From NCBI RefSeq assembly GCF_020510565.1, contig NZ_CP075189.1:1-64000 (forward strand): a stretch of DNA of 64,000 bases, written 5' to 3'. Under the pieces are notes generated by a model that made no database searches, was not told where the DNA came from, and saw only the letters and a list, made by a program, of their open reading frames with translations. Source of the stretch: Ferribacterium limneticum. Its GTDB lineage: Bacteria > Pseudomonadota > Gammaproteobacteria > Burkholderiales > Rhodocyclaceae. Of this stretch, positions 1 through 12,594 are shown piece by piece. Every line of letters starts with the position of its first letter. The first letter of the stretch is position 1. The position numbers were made by a program, and so were the translations under genes.

Positions 1-1392
1 ATGGCCGGTTTCTGGGAATCCTGTTTGCAGCGCTTCGAGCAGGAATTGCCCGCGCAGCAATTCAACACCTGGATCAGGCCCTTGCGGCTCGAAGGCGAAA
101 CCACGGCTCTGGACGACGGCTTGCGCCTTATCGCACCGAACACTTTCATCTTGAAGTGGGTCCGTGACCGCTACCTGACCCGGATTGAAGAATACAGCCG
201 CAGCTTTTTCTCCGGCCCGGTCAGCATCGCGCTGGTCATTGGCAGTGGAAAAACAGCCAGCCGGGTTGAAACCGGCGGCGAGGTGGGTGAAAAACCAGTC
301 ACCAAAACAGCAGCTAGCGGTGAAAAGAAGGCCCCGGCGCCGGAAAAACCGCGCACCAAGAGCGGCAATTACGAAAAATCCCGGCTGTTTCAGTCCTTCA
401 CCTTCGACAATCTGGTGGTCGGCAAGGCGAATGACCTGGCACGTGCGGCGGCCGTCCAGGTGGCCAACAACCCTGGTGGCGCCTACAACCCGCTGTTCAT
501 CTACGGCGGTGCCGGCCTCGGCAAGACCCACCTGATTCACGCTATCGGTAACGCCATCGTCGCTGAAAACCCGGAAAAAATTGTTCGTTACGTTCATGCC
601 GAGGATTACTACTCGGACGTGGTGCGCGCCTATCAGCAAAAATCCTTCGACAGTTTCAAGCGCACCTATCGTTCACTCGATGTGCTGTTGCTCGATGATG
701 TCCAGTTCTTCAACGGCAAAAACCGTTCGCAGGAAGAGTTTTTCTTCCTGTTCAATGCGCTGATTGAAGCGCGCAAGCAGATAATCATCACCTGCGATAC
801 CTATCCGAAAGATATCAACGGGTTGGATGATCGTCTGGTCACCCGCTTCGACTGGGGCCTGACTGTCCAGATCGAGCCGCCGGAACTGGAAATGCGCGTT
901 GCCATTCTGAAGAAGAAGGCAGAAGCGGAAGGCATCCATCTCGATGACGAGGTGCCATTCTTCATTGCCAAGCATTTGCGTTCCAATGTGCGCGAACTCG
1001 AAGGTGCCCTGAAAAAGGTTCTGGCCTACTCGTCCTTCCATGGTCGTGCCATCGCGCTGGATCTGACCAAGGAGGCGCTCAAGGACGTCATCGGTTCGGC
1101 CCGAAATGTCGGCATCGACAACATCCAGAAGACCGTTGCCGATTATTACAAGATGAAGGTTGCCGAGCTGTTCTCGAAAAAGCGTACCCGCGCTATTGCC
1201 CGGCCGCGTCAGGTCGCCATGTGGCTTTGCCGGGAAGTGACTTCACACAGTTTTCCGGAAATCGGCGATGCCTTTGGCGGTCGCGATCACACGACGGTCA
1301 TTCATGCCGTCAAGACCATCGATGCCCTGCGCATCAAGGAAAATGAACTCAACCACGACCTGCATGTGTTGCTGCAGGTGTTGAAAGGATGA
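1..1392 (+). CDS. dnaA: Chromosomal replication initiator DnaA
   Basis: DnaA binds DnaA boxes at oriC, melts the origin and helps load the DnaB helicase. The 463 residues show the standard four-domain plan: domain I (about 1-85), a low-complexity K/A/E/P-rich linker (about 85-125), an AAA+ module with Walker A GGAGLGKT at 169-176 and Walker B LLLDD at 229-233, and a C-terminal DNA-binding domain from about residue 370 with the DnaA signature GGRDHTTVIHA. The length matches the family. The ATG is base 1, so its promoter and ribosome site lie outside the window. dnaN follows after 209 bases that hold DnaA-box-like sequences, which suggests autoregulation. Confidence 0.99.
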   Translation: MAGFWESCLQRFEQELPAQQFNTWIRPLRLEGETTALDDGLRLIAPNTFILKWVRDRYLTRIEEYSRSFFSGPVSIALVIGSGKTASRVETGGEVGEKPVTKTAASGEKKAPAPEKPRTKSGNYEKSRLFQSFTFDNLVVGKANDLARAAAVQVANNPGGAYNPLFIYGGAGLGKTHLIHAIGNAIVAENPEKIVRYVHAEDYYSDVVRAYQQKSFDSFKRTYRSLDVLLLDDVQFFNGKNRSQEEFFFLFNALIEARKQIIITCDTYPKDINGLDDRLVTRFDWGLTVQIEPPELEMRVAILKKKAEAEGIHLDDEVPFFIAKHLRSNVRELEGALKKVLAYSSFHGRAIALDLTKEALKDVIGSARNVGIDNIQKTVADYYKMKVAELFSKKRTRAIARPRQVAMWLCREVTSHSFPEIGDAFGGRDHTTVIHAVKTIDALRIKENELNHDLHVLLQVLKG

Positions 1393-1601
1393 GGCTGTCG
1401 ATAAGTCTGTGGAAAAGCTGTGTGTCAATTGTGGATCATATGGAATTACCCACTTTGTGGGAAAATTGTCCGGATTTCACCCACAGGCAATTCAGTCGTT
1501 TGCGCAGACCGTAAAATTTGATTCAATCATCTGAAATTAAACGTATTTTTTCAGTTATTCACAGAATTGTTCCCGATATAGTCTACTTAGGAATTTAATT
1601 T
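1393..1601. other. dnaA-dnaN intergenic region with DnaA-box-like sites
   Basis: This 209-base spacer is AT-rich compared with its flanks. It holds TTATTCACA at 1555-1563, which fits the relaxed box TTWTNCACA, and two one-mismatch boxes on the other strand, TGTGGAAAA (1408-1416) and TGTGGATCA (1430-1438). The stretch 1512-1560 is A/T-dominated and could unwind. In many bacteria oriC flanks dnaA, so this may be part of the origin or the regulatory region of dnaN. The other side of dnaA is not visible, so I cannot say which side is the true origin. Confidence 0.5.
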
Positions 1602-5271
<3,670 letters not shown>

Positions 5272-5311
5272 TCTAAAATTTTTCGGAAAGACGCTCGTTG
5301 TTCCGAGGACA

Positions 5312-5340
5312 GAAAGGCCCCGATTCGGGGCCTTTCCTTT
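5312..5340 (+). terminator. Terminator after gyrB
   Basis: GAAAGGCCCCG (5312-5322) pairs perfectly with CGGGGCCTTTC (5326-5336) across an ATT loop, followed by CTTTAT. It lies between gyrB and the convergent NrtS-like gene and may serve both strands. Confidence 0.85.
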
Positions 5341-5365
5341 ATCTCCGGATTTGCTTCAACGCCGC

Positions 5366-5587
5366 TTAATTCCGGCGATTATTCAACTGGTTTTTGGCGG
5401 CACTGTAGCTGGCGACGCAGTAGGGCACGATGAAATTGAGCGCGACGTGGTGCCAGGAAATTCCAGACCATGAAATGAGTGCCTCGCCCTGATTGATCGC
5501 GTTCAGTAGGCTGCCGACGACGAGCGCAATGCGGATGGCGTTGGTGACGATGGGGCGGGAAAGTGCGGTGCTGAGGGTTTCGTTCAT
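5366..5587 (-). CDS. nrtS: NrtS-like small membrane protein
   Basis: This 73-residue protein has two predicted membrane helices (about 15-33 and 45-62) separated by NQGEALISWSGISWHH, with a conserved-looking VPYCVASYSA segment. The pattern of a helix with GSLLNAINQG followed by VPYCVAS resembles NrtS, a small nitrate/nitrite transporter family first described in cyanobacteria. The family call is from memory and not tested. It is divergent from dtd, 56 bases away, and no strong ribosome site is visible. Confidence 0.6.
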   Translation of the reverse strand: MNETLSTALSRPIVTNAIRIALVVGSLLNAINQGEALISWSGISWHHVALNFIVPYCVASYSAAKNQLNNRRN

Positions 5588-5643
5588 CGAGGCGGTGACG
5601 CTGGTATTTGCAGGGCTTGGTTCATTTTGACAAGGAATTCGGT

Positions 5644-6096
5644 ATGCGGGTAGTGATTCAACGGGTCAAGGCGGCCAGTGTCACGGTCAACCGGAAAATT
5701 TGCGGAAAAATAGAATCGGGCCTGCTCGTGCTGGCCGGGTTTGAAGAGTCCGATACCGCTGCCGATCTGGCCTGGATGGCCGGCAAGATCGTTCGCCTGC
5801 GGCTGTTTGCCGACGCCGATGGCGTGATGAATCGCAGCGTCGTCGAGGCTGGCGGGGAGATCCTTGCCGTCTCCCAATTCACGCTTTATGCCTCGGTCAA
5901 GAAGGGCAATCGGCCGTCGTGGAGCCGGGCGGCGTGCGGTGATGTATCGCAGCCGCTGTTCGAGCAATTTGTCGTCAGGCTGGCAGCTGAACTCGGCAAG
6001 CCGGTGCCGACCGGGGTGTTCGGGGCAGACATGGAGGTCAGCCTGATCAACGACGGCCCGGTGACCCTGACTATCGATTCGAAGGCGCCGGAGTAG
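5644..6096 (+). CDS. dtd: D-aminoacyl-tRNA deacylase Dtd
   Basis: Dtd hydrolyses D-aminoacyl-tRNAs (and Gly-tRNA-Ala), acting as a chiral proofreader. The product is 150 residues, close to the ~145 of E. coli. It carries the catalytic SQFTLYAS motif and the C-terminal GVFGADMEV...NDGPVT block with the cross-subunit Gly-Pro element. I chose ATG 5644 because it follows AAGGA at good spacing and begins with the canonical MRVVIQRV; an upstream TTG at 5608 would add 12 poorly conserved residues. A copy of the dispersed repeat (5676-5715) encodes VTVNRKI near the N-terminus, apparently without changing the length expected for the family. Confidence 0.95.
   Translation: MRVVIQRVKAASVTVNRKICGKIESGLLVLAGFEESDTAADLAWMAGKIVRLRLFADADGVMNRSVVEAGGEILAVSQFTLYASVKKGNRPSWSRAACGDVSQPLFEQFVVRLAAELGKPVPTGVFGADMEVSLINDGPVTLTIDSKAPE
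5676..5715 (-). repeat. Dispersed 40-bp repeat, copy 1 (inside dtd)
   Basis: Read on the minus strand it ends in TTTTCCGGTTGACCGTGACA after a T-rich left half. It lies antisense to dtd and is read as part of [12 protein letters not shown]. Confidence 0.8.
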
Positions 6097-6101
6097 GCGG
6101 T

Positions 6102-6938
6102 TCAAGCGCTGGCGACGGCCGCGTGCAGGCGGCTGATGCCGTCGAGGCCGCCGATGGCCAGCCCGATGCCGTTTGCCGGGTCGGGCACTTCCGGTTCGCC
6201 GGGATTGATGCGGATGAGTTGGCCGCCGCAGTTCTCGGAAAAATGGCGGACTGTCGGGATGTTCGTCCCGGCGCCGATTTCGATGCAAACCAGACGTTCG
6301 ACCGTGGTTAGCCATTGTTGCAGGCGCTGGTATTGCAGCTTCGTGCGTCGCTGCACCCAGCCCCAGTCGCCGAACATCAAAATGTTGGGCCGGGCGAGGG
6401 CGCCACAGTGCGTGCAATGCGGTAATTCACCGAGCAGGCGGCAGTTGGCGGCATCGATTTCGGGCTGAAAGGCATCGGCCGGCCAGATCTGCTCGCCGCA
6501 ACCGGCGGCGCATTGCAGGTGGTGGATGCAGCCGTGGATTTCACAGACCTGGTCGGTGGCGAAGCCGGCTTTCTGGAATTGGCCATCGACGTTGCTGGTG
6601 AAGGCGAGGATACCGTGCGCCATGTCTTTCGCCAGGTCGAGGAGCATCGCAAAGCCGGCGTGCGGTGCGGTTTTTCGGTAGAGATCAAGGCGATGGCCGT
6701 AGAAGCCCCAGGCGAGGCGCGGGTCAGTTTCGAAGGCGGCCGGATTGGCGATCGATTCAAAGGCGATCCTAGCCCTGCCGAGTGCCGGATAGACCGACCA
6801 GAAACCGCCCGGCCCGCGAAAGTCGGGCAGCCCGGAATCTATGCCCATGCCGGCCCCAGCGGTGATCAGCAGGCCATCGGCTTGCTGCAACCAGTCGGCT
6901 GCCCGGGCGATGTTGGTGGCTGGCTGCCGGTCAGGCAC
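6102..6938 (-). CDS. Sir2-family NAD-dependent protein deacetylase
   Basis: Sirtuins remove acetyl or acyl groups from lysines using NAD. The 278 residues contain the NAD-binding GAGMGIDSGLPDFRG (28-42), the catalytic histidine in EIHG (H135), and four zinc cysteines (C143, C147, C175, C178) in two pairs. The usual TQNID motif reads TSNVDG (114-119), so the conserved Gln is Ser, marking a subfamily apart from CobB. The gene is convergent with dtd, five bases apart. A repeat copy lies just upstream, between this gene and the HD-GYP gene. Confidence 0.88.
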   Translation of the reverse strand: MPDRQPATNIARAADWLQQADGLLITAGAGMGIDSGLPDFRGPGGFWSVYPALGRARIAFESIANPAAFETDPRLAWGFYGHRLDLYRKTAPHAGFAMLLDLAKDMAHGILAFTSNVDGQFQKAGFATDQVCEIHGCIHHLQCAAGCGEQIWPADAFQPEIDAANCRLLGELPHCTHCGALARPNILMFGDWGWVQRRTKLQYQRLQQWLTTVERLVCIEIGAGTNIPTVRHFSENCGGQLIRINPGEPEVPDPANGIGLAIGGLDGISRLHAAVASA

Positions 6939-6951
6939 GGCCTTTTTCGCT

Positions 6952-6991
6952 CATTCCCACGGTCAACCGGAAAAAAGGCCGAAATTTGAAA
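6952..6991 (-). repeat. Dispersed 40-bp repeat, copy 2 (intergenic)
   Basis: One of the best copies. On the minus strand it reads ...AAATTTCGGCC followed by TTTTTTCCGGTTGACCGTGG. It lies between the end of the HD-GYP gene and the start of the sirtuin gene. It is nearly identical to copy 6 at 29639-29678. Confidence 0.85.
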
Positions 6992-7001
6992 TCATTCCGC
7001 C

Positions 7002-8141
7002 TCAGTCAAGGCCGCCTTCGGTACTCGACAGCACGCCCGGATAGCCCGTCGGATCGTCCTTGTGGTGAAAGATTTCGTTGATCTGGAACTCGAGGTCGGT
7101 GAGGGCGCCGTGTTCGTCGGCGTAGATTTCCTTGATGCGCAGGACTTCCGGCAGGGCGCTGCGGAAGGCGTCGATCAGCGTCGGGTCGAAATGCTTGCCG
7201 GATTGCTCGTAGAGGTATTGCAACGCTTCCTCGACGGGCACCGCGCCTTTGTACGGGCGAACCGAGACGAGGGCATCGAAAACGTCAGCGATGGCGACAA
7301 TCCGCCCTTCGAGCGGGATCTCCTCGCCCTTGAGTTGTTGCGGATAGCCGCTGCCATCCCATTTTTCGTGGTGGGTCAGGGCGATGATGCGCGAAGTTTC
7401 GAGCAGCTCGTTATCGTGCTTGCCGATGATTTCGGCGCCCATGATCGGGTGCTGGTGCATGACTTCCCATTCCGCGGCATCGAGTTTTCCCGGCTTGAGC
7501 AGGATGGCGTCGGGGATGCCAATCTTGCCGATGTCGTGCATTGGCGCCGTGTTGAAGATGATGTTGGCCGCTTCGTCGCCGAGGCCGTGGGCGAGCGCGA
7601 TGATGCGGGCGTAATGGCTCATGCGCAGGACGTGGTTGCCGGTCTCGTTGTCCTTGAATTCGGCCGCCCGGCCAAGACGGCGGATGATCTGCTGGCGTGT
7701 CGTGAGCAGCTCGTGGGTGCGCTGGCGGACCATCCGTTCGAGTTCGCGCGACTGGTCGTAGAGCGCCAGATGGGTGCGCACCCGGGCTTTGACGATGGGC
7801 GGGCTGATCGGCTTGGTGATGTAATCGACGGCCCCCGTTTCCAGTCCGCGCTGCTCATCCTCGGTGCTGGTCATGGCGGTGACGAAAATGATCGGAATCC
7901 GTCGGCGGTCGGGGTTCGATTTGAGGCGTCGGCAGATTTCCAGACCACTGAGGCCGGGCATCATGATGTCGAGCAGGATGAGGTCGGGCGGCTCGTCGGA
8001 ATAGACGATCTTGAGCGCCTTCTCGCCTGAGGTGGCGATGCGGATTCGATAGTCGTCACGCAGCACTTCGCTGAGCAGATCGATGTTTTCCGGGCTGTCG
8101 TCGACGACCAGGATGCATTGTTTGGGGAGAAGTGGGGACAT
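7002..8141 (-). CDS. HD-GYP response regulator (c-di-GMP phosphodiesterase type)
   Basis: A 379-residue cytoplasmic regulator. The N-terminal receiver domain (about 9-125) has the acidic DD pair at 14-15, phospho-acceptor D58 in LILLDIMMPG and the conserved K110. The C-terminal HD-GYP domain (about 155-350) has HD (H202, D203) in MHDIGKIGIP and HHEKWDGSGYP (257-267), the motifs needed for cyclic-di-GMP hydrolysis. It starts 25 bases after the hybrid kinase ends, so the two are very likely co-transcribed and the kinase's HPt domain is its probable phosphodonor. Confidence 0.95.
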   Translation of the reverse strand: MSPLLPKQCILVVDDSPENIDLLSEVLRDDYRIRIATSGEKALKIVYSDEPPDLILLDIMMPGLSGLEICRRLKSNPDRRRIPIIFVTAMTSTEDEQRGLETGAVDYITKPISPPIVKARVRTHLALYDQSRELERMVRQRTHELLTTRQQIIRRLGRAAEFKDNETGNHVLRMSHYARIIALAHGLGDEAANIIFNTAPMHDIGKIGIPDAILLKPGKLDAAEWEVMHQHPIMGAEIIGKHDNELLETSRIIALTHHEKWDGSGYPQQLKGEEIPLEGRIVAIADVFDALVSVRPYKGAVPVEEALQYLYEQSGKHFDPTLIDAFRSALPEVLRIKEIYADEHGALTDLEFQINEIFHHKDDPTGYPGVLSSTEGGLD

Positions 8142-8166
8142 GAGCTATGGGTTCTCGTCGGATGAC

Positions 8167-11100
8167 TCAAGGGGTGCCCTGGTGCGGGCCGAGCTGTTGC
8201 AGGGTGATGGATGCTTCTTCGAAATCATACTGCCCGATCTGGCGAGCCAGTTGCTCGACCCGCTGCGGGTCGCATTGCTGCCCGAGCCAGGCGGAAATTT
8301 CTTCGAATTGGTGGACGGCTGCCGCATCGGCATTGTCGAGAAGCTGGCGCAGTGTGGACAGCGCCTTGGCCTGCGCTTCCGGTGGCGGCACCGGTGCCAA
8401 TGGCCGCGCCGCCGTCGGCAGGGTGGCCGGAATGGCCAGGGCGGTCGGCAGCGTCGCCGCCAGTTTGAGCAGCAGCGCGCCGATCTCCTCGTCGCCGACG
8501 GGCGTCCCTTTTCTGAGCTTTTCTTCCAGTTCGCCGGCCAGCCGGGAGAGGGTGACGGCGCCGATATTGCCGGCCAGGCCGCGCAAGGTATGGGCCCGCA
8601 GGATCATGGCGGCGCTGTCGCCCTGTTGCCGGTCGGCCAGCAGCCGGTCGACGACATCGCCCTGATTTTCGCGGAAACGGATGACCAGCCGGTCGTACAT
8701 GCTGTGATTGCCGCCCATCCGCGCCAGGGCGGCGGCGCTATCGATTTCCGGCGCATCCCCGGTGCCGGCGGGAATGACCGGAGTCGGCGCCAGGCTTTCG
8801 CCCTCGCGCAGCTTGAGCCAGTGCGCCAGCGTGGCGTAAAGAACGGCAACGTCGATGGGCTTGGGAATATGATCGTTCATGCCGGCCGTCAGACAGCGTT
8901 CGCGGTCGCTGGCCAGGGCGTTGGCGGTCATGGCGACGATCGGCAGCTGGCGCATGTGCAGTTCGTCGCGGATCTTGCCGGTCGCCGCGTAGCCGTCCAT
9001 GACCGGCATCTGGCAATCCATCAGGACCAGATCGTAGGTCGCCTGCTGCACGGCGTCGACGGCCTGCTGGCCATTTTCCGCCGTATCGACGGTCAGTCCG
9101 ATATTGCGCAACATTTCCTCGGCCAGTTCGCGATTGACCTCGTTGTCCTCGACGAGCAGCACGCGCCGGCCCGAGAAGTGGCGGGACAGATTGGCCGGCG
9201 TCACCGTCGGGACGGCGGCGAGGGCCGTTTCACGATGCAACGCGACCATGATGCTGTCGAACAGCGACGACGGCGTCGCCGGCTTGCTCAGGATGGCGCC
9301 AACCGTCTGGCTGCCGAGCGCCGCCTGCAACTCTTCGTGGTCGAAGGCGGTGGCCATCACGGTGGCGGCCTTGTCGGCCGGCGCCGACTGGCTGATCCGC
9401 TTGATCAGCTCGACGCCATCCATGCCCGGCATCTTCCAGTCGATGATGAGCAGTCCGTAGGGCTGGCCTGCCTGGCCGGCCACCGCCAGTTCGTCCAGCG
9501 CCGCGCTGCCGCTGGCCACGGCATGGCTGGAGATACCCAGCGCCGTCAGCATCTGCGTGAAGATCTCGCAGGCCCCGGCGCTGTCATCGACGACCAGGGC
9601 GCGCAGGTCGTCGGGCAGTCCGATGCGTCGCTGCCCCGTTTCTTCACCGACAGCGAGCCCGAAGCCAAGGCGGAAGCTGAAGCAACTGCCGGCGCCGAGC
9701 TGACTGGTGACGCTGATGCTGCCGCCCTGCAGGTCCACGATGCGCTTGCAGATCGACAGGCCCAACCCGGTGCCGCCGTATTTTCGTGTCGTCGAAGTGT
9801 CGGCCTGGGTGAAGGCCGAGAACAGTTGCGCCTGCTGCTCCGGGCTCATGCCGATGCCGGTATCGCGCACCTCGAAGCCGAGCTCGACCTTGTCGTCGTT
9901 GCCCGCCAGCCGGTGCACGACCACCGTGATTTCGCCGGCTTCGGTAAATTTGATGGCGTTGCCGACCAGATTGAGCAGGACCTGGCCAAGGCGCAGCGAA
10001 TCGCCGATCAGGCGGTCTGGTACATCGGGGGCCACGGCGTAGAGAAGCTCCAGCCCGCGTTCGCGGGCTTTCTGGGCGCACAGGTCGCCGAGGTGGCGCA
10101 GGCTGGCGTCGAGACTGAATGGCGCCTGCTCGAAATGCATCATGCCGGCCTCGATCTTCGACAGGTCGAGAATGTCGTTGATGATGCCGAGCAGCCCCTT
10201 GGCGGCGTTATCGACCTTGCTCAGGTAGTTCTTCTGGCGCGAAGTCAGTTCGGTCTGCAAGGCGAGGTGGGTCATGCCGATGATGGCGTTCATCGGCGTG
10301 CGGATTTCGTGGCTCATGTTGGCCAGGAAGTCGGCCTTGGCGGCGGCGGCCGATTCGGCGGCGGCCTGTGCTTTTTCGGCGATGCGATTGGCCTCCTTGA
10401 GCGCCGAGATATCGACAATGATGCCGATCAGCCCGCCCGGGGTACCGTCGGGTGAGAGGAAGCCGCTGATCGAGTAGAGGGTGTCACGCAGTTCCCCGTT
10501 GGCATTGACCATTTGCACCTCGCGCGTGGTCCAGCCGCACTCGGCAATCACCCTTTCGTCTTCGGCCTGATAGGCCAGCCGCGCTTCTTCTGGCAGGTAC
10601 TCGAGATCGAGCACTCGCTTGCCGATTAACTGCTGACGGTCTATGCCAAAAAATACCTCGTAGGCCCGGTTGCAGCCGAGGAAACGCGTGTGTTCGCCCT
10701 TGTAGAAAATGGCGTTGGGAATGGTGTCGATGAGGGCCTGCATGAAGGCGAACTGGCGGATCAGCTCGCCTTCGATTTCGCGCCGGTCGCTGATATCGAG
10801 GACAGTCACCAGCAGCGAGTCGAGCTGGCCATCCTCGTCGCGGATCGGGGCGATCTGGACGTCACCCCAGCAGGTTTTGCCATGCGCATCGACGAACTCG
10901 AATTCGTGGCGGACGGCCTTGCTTTGCCCGGAGGCGATCTGGGGCAGGACTTCGTTCATCCGGGCCTGAATCTCGGCCGGGAAAACGATGTCTTCGGGAT
11001 GCGCCAGCAGCACATCGATCGGCTGACCGACAAAGCGGGCAAAGGCCGGATTGACCAGCGTCGGCTTGCGCGCCGGGCTGAGGCTGACGATGCCGACCGC

Positions 11101-12477
11101 GGCGTTGTCGAAAATGGCGCGGAAGAAGGCTTCGCGCTTTTGCAGGATGTCCTGGCTCTGGCGCAGCGCCTGCGTGCGTTTGGCGACCTTGAGTTCCAGC
11201 TCGATCTGGGCGTCTTCCTGGGCCCGGCGGGCGCTGCGCAAGTGCTCGCGCATGCCTTCGAGGGCGGCGGCGAGCTGGGTGACTTCGCGCCAGGGGGCAT
11301 CGGTGGTGACCGGCCGGTCGAGCTCGAGGCGACCGATGCGCGTGCTGTCTTCGGCCAGGGCATGCAGCGGCGCGCCAAAGCGCCGGGCGATGTGGATGGC
11401 GACGGCCATGCCGAGGGCGAGGGCCGAGAGGGTGATGAGGGCGAGCAGCAGCAGGTCTTCGCGGGAAATCGGGACGAAATCGGTTTCCGGGGCGACGACG
11501 CCGAGCAGGATGCCGCTGGCGTTGCCTTCGAGCGGACGGAAGAGGCTGACCCATTGCCCGTCCGGGCGGTCGAATCGGTGCACGCCCTGGGCGGCCGAAG
11601 GCATCGCCTGCCATTGGCGGAAAGCATCGGCGAACTCGGGCAGTTCGAGTTCTTCGGAGGTTTTGAGCAGCGCCTGGTTAATGGCGTGGCGGTCGTTGAA
11701 ACGGGGGTCGCGTGGCGGGGCAATGAGCTTGCCTTCCTTGAGGAAAAGCGCGGCCATGCCCTGCGAGCCGAAGACCATGCGGGTGGTGAATTCGGCAATG
11801 TCGATGAGCCGCACGTCGTGGGCGATGACGTAGGTCGAGCCATCGCTGGCCGTCCACCGCATGGCGGCCGTGATGCCGGGTTCCTTGGTGGTGAAGAAGA
11901 TGTAGGGCTCGGTCCAGTGCACCGCCTGCGCCTCGGTCAGTGCCATGGCGCCCTTGAACCACGGACGTTCCCGGGCGTCGTAGTTGCGTTCGCGCATCTC
12001 GACATTTTCGATCTCGCGGTTCTTGTTCCAGGTGATCCAGTAGGTCTGGTTGCCCCATTCGGCCGGGTTGCTGATGCGGTTGAGCCAGCGGCCTTCGTCG
12101 GTCATCAGGAGGAGGATTTCGCGGCCTGATTCGTGGGCGAAGATGACCGAGGTGATTTCGCCGTGATTGGCGATGATGGGGAAGAAGAATTCGTTGAAAC
12201 GCAGCAGTTGCGCCTGATCGATATCACTATTGACGCCCCAGCCGTGGCTGCTGCGCAAGGTGACTTCGACGGTCTTGAACAGCCGCGTGACGCGGGCTTC
12301 GAGCTGTTCGGCGGCGAGCCGCATCTGGGATTCGGCCAGCCGGTCTACCGTGGGTCGGCCGATCAGCTGATACAGGGCGAAAGCGAAGACGGCGACAGAC
12401 AGCAGGATAAGCAGGCCGATACGCAGTACCAGACTGTTGGCGAACCCCGGCTTGTTGAAGAAACCATCCCGCAGCAT
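8167..12477 (-). CDS. Large hybrid sensor histidine kinase (PAS-HisKA-REC-REC-HPt)
   Basis: This 1436-residue multistep phosphorelay kinase has a membrane helix at about 18-40, a periplasmic Cache-like sensor region (about 41-345), a second helix (about 348-370) and a HAMP-like segment. It continues with a coiled coil, two PAS/PAC domains (about 460-715), HisKA with H723 in NMSHEIRTP, a HATPase domain with DTGIGM and GGTGLGL, two receivers (IIDWKMPGMDG, then VLMDCQMPVMDG) and a C-terminal HPt domain with RAHTLRGLAG. All catalytic residues look present. The ATG follows AGGGGA. An inverted repeat lies upstream. Phosphate probably passes to the adjacent HD-GYP regulator; the stimulus cannot be told. 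Confidence 0.95.
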   Translation of the reverse strand: MLRDGFFNKPGFANSLVLRIGLLILLSVAVFAFALYQLIGRPTVDRLAESQMRLAAEQLEARVTRLFKTVEVTLRSSHGWGVNSDIDQAQLLRFNEFFFPIIANHGEITSVIFAHESGREILLLMTDEGRWLNRISNPAEWGNQTYWITWNKNREIENVEMRERNYDARERPWFKGAMALTEAQAVHWTEPYIFFTTKEPGITAAMRWTASDGSTYVIAHDVRLIDIAEFTTRMVFGSQGMAALFLKEGKLIAPPRDPRFNDRHAINQALLKTSEELELPEFADAFRQWQAMPSAAQGVHRFDRPDGQWVSLFRPLEGNASGILLGVVAPETDFVPISREDLLLLALITLSALALGMAVAIHIARRFGAPLHALAEDSTRIGRLELDRPVTTDAPWREVTQLAAALEGMREHLRSARRAQEDAQIELELKVAKRTQALRQSQDILQKREAFFRAIFDNAAVGIVSLSPARKPTLVNPAFARFVGQPIDVLLAHPEDIVFPAEIQARMNEVLPQIASGQSKAVRHEFEFVDAHGKTCWGDVQIAPIRDEDGQLDSLLVTVLDISDRREIEGELIRQFAFMQALIDTIPNAIFYKGEHTRFLGCNRAYEVFFGIDRQQLIGKRVLDLEYLPEEARLAYQAEDERVIAECGWTTREVQMVNANGELRDTLYSISGFLSPDGTPGGLIGIIVDISALKEANRIAEKAQAAAESAAAAKADFLANMSHEIRTPMNAIIGMTHLALQTELTSRQKNYLSKVDNAAKGLLGIINDILDLSKIEAGMMHFEQAPFSLDASLRHLGDLCAQKARERGLELLYAVAPDVPDRLIGDSLRLGQVLLNLVGNAIKFTEAGEITVVVHRLAGNDDKVELGFEVRDTGIGMSPEQQAQLFSAFTQADTSTTRKYGGTGLGLSICKRIVDLQGGSISVTSQLGAGSCFSFRLGFGLAVGEETGQRRIGLPDDLRALVVDDSAGACEIFTQMLTALGISSHAVASGSAALDELAVAGQAGQPYGLLIIDWKMPGMDGVELIKRISQSAPADKAATVMATAFDHEELQAALGSQTVGAILSKPATPSSLFDSIMVALHRETALAAVPTVTPANLSRHFSGRRVLLVEDNEVNRELAEEMLRNIGLTVDTAENGQQAVDAVQQATYDLVLMDCQMPVMDGYAATGKIRDELHMRQLPIVAMTANALASDRERCLTAGMNDHIPKPIDVAVLYATLAHWLKLREGESLAPTPVIPAGTGDAPEIDSAAALARMGGNHSMYDRLVIRFRENQGDVVDRLLADRQQGDSAAMILRAHTLRGLAGNIGAVTLSRLAGELEEKLRKGTPVGDEEIGALLLKLAATLPTALAIPATLPTAARPLAPVPPPEAQAKALSTLRQLLDNADAAAVHQFEEISAWLGQQCDPQRVEQLARQIGQYDFEEASITLQQLGPHQGTP

Positions 12478-12554
12478 TCTGTCCCCTGTTTGTGAATGCC
12501 AACGTTCCCCTAGCGACGAATTATTATTTTATTTTCAGCACCAATGTTACGAGA

Positions 12555-12573
12555 TATACGCCTCGCGCGTATA
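12555..12573. promoter_or_regulatory. Inverted repeat upstream of the hybrid kinase
   Basis: TATACGC (12555-12561) and GCGTATA (12567-12573) form a perfect 7-bp inverted repeat around five bases, about 80 bases before the kinase ATG, with an A/T-rich run between them. It looks like an operator for a dimeric regulator, or part of a terminator-free hairpin. The function is inferred. Confidence 0.4.
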
Positions 12574-12594
12574 CATGTCAGCCGAATGATTTTT

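Noticed and set aside
8083..10455. Long open frame antisense to the hybrid kinase (790 codons)
   Set aside because: Same reason: codon bias keeps the opposite frame open; the composition is rich in R, G, Q and H without domains.
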